In this document: positions 4,967 to 5,052 of the stretch, piece by piece
Layout of the letters: each line of letters starts with the position of its first letter
Position numbering within the stretch: the first letter of the stretch is position 1
From: an uncultured Bacillota bacterium
GTDB lineage: Bacteria; Bacillota; Sulfobacillia; UBA995; UBA9673
Assembly: GCA_937863905.1 (NCBI GenBank)
Contig: CALMHV010000323.1
Span: 1 to 5,052 of the forward strand
Direction of reading: 5' to 3'
Length of the DNA stretch: 5,052 nucleotides
Translations under genes and position numbers: made by a program
Notes under the pieces: model-generated
Seen by the model: the letters and a program-made list of their open reading frames with translations, nothing else
Told to the model about the DNA's origin: nothing
Databases searched by the model: none

Positions 4967-5052
4967 ATGGCCAACGGCCGAACGGCGCAGGCCCGGGTCG
5001 CCGCCGTCCAGTTCGAGCCGACCCTCTTCCGCAAGGCCGAGAACACCGAGGC
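4967..5052 (+). CDS. Carbon-nitrogen hydrolase (nitrilase superfamily), N-terminal part
   Basis: The ATG lies 2 nt after the oxoamine synthase stop, and the frame stays open to the right edge (28 full codons). After a polar leader (MANGRTAQ) it reads ARVAAVQFEPTLFRKAENTE. This matches the opening beta strand and loop of nitrilase-superfamily amidases (consensus like V-A-A-V-Q-x-x-P, followed by a helix with N near its start). These enzymes hydrolyse C-N bonds of amides, carbamoyl compounds or nitriles with a Glu-Lys-Cys triad; all three residues lie beyond the window. There is no clear ribosome binding site of its own, so translation is probably coupled to the gene before it. The assignment rests on a short N-terminal signature only. 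Confidence 0.72.
   Translation, partial: MANGRTAQARVAAVQFEPTLFRKAENTE

Overview
The window is bacterial, GC-rich DNA with dense coding, strong Shine-Dalgarno sites (GGGGAGG, AAGGAG, GGAGGAAGG) and G/C-ending codons. A high-GC Firmicute-like or other environmental lineage would fit, but nothing here fixes the taxon. I see no tRNA, rRNA, CRISPR array, transposase or phage gene.

Layout: (1) At the left edge, the last 20 codons of a plus-strand gene end at 65. They converge on a minus-strand gene with stop codons that overlap by two bases. (2) A minus-strand block reads from right to left. First comes a 122-residue protein (3423 to 3055), then a large subtilisin-type (S8) serine protease (3049 to 617), then a stem-loop (576 to 541), then a stand-alone GyrI-like effector-binding domain protein (496 to 62). 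(3) A 248-bp divergent intergenic region (3424-3671) holds a perfect TATAAT and, where transcription should begin, a perfect inverted repeat. (4) A plus-strand operon follows: an alpha-oxoamine synthase (3672-4964), then, 2 nt later, the first 28 codons of a nitrilase-superfamily amidohydrolase that runs off the right edge.

The most interesting part is the protease locus. The 122-residue protein is a free-standing copy of the protease's own N-terminal domain, which resembles the propeptides of serine-carboxyl (S53/kumamolisin-like) proteases. It lacks a 22-residue loop found in the protease copy. The two genes sit very close, with the protease ribosome binding site overlapping the stop of the small gene, so they are probably made together. 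The natural inference is a prodomain-type inhibitor or folding helper acting in trans on its partner. The protease has no visible signal peptide, carries CARDB/Ig-like beta modules behind the catalytic domain, and ends in a His/Cys-rich tail that looks like a small zinc-binding module. I know of no described system with this exact arrangement, but I cannot search for one.

The divergent operon pairs a PLP enzyme that condenses an amino acid with an acyl thioester and a C-N hydrolase. This suggests a small metabolic pathway whose substrates cannot be read from sequence alone. No functional link between the two divergent units is shown beyond the shared control region.
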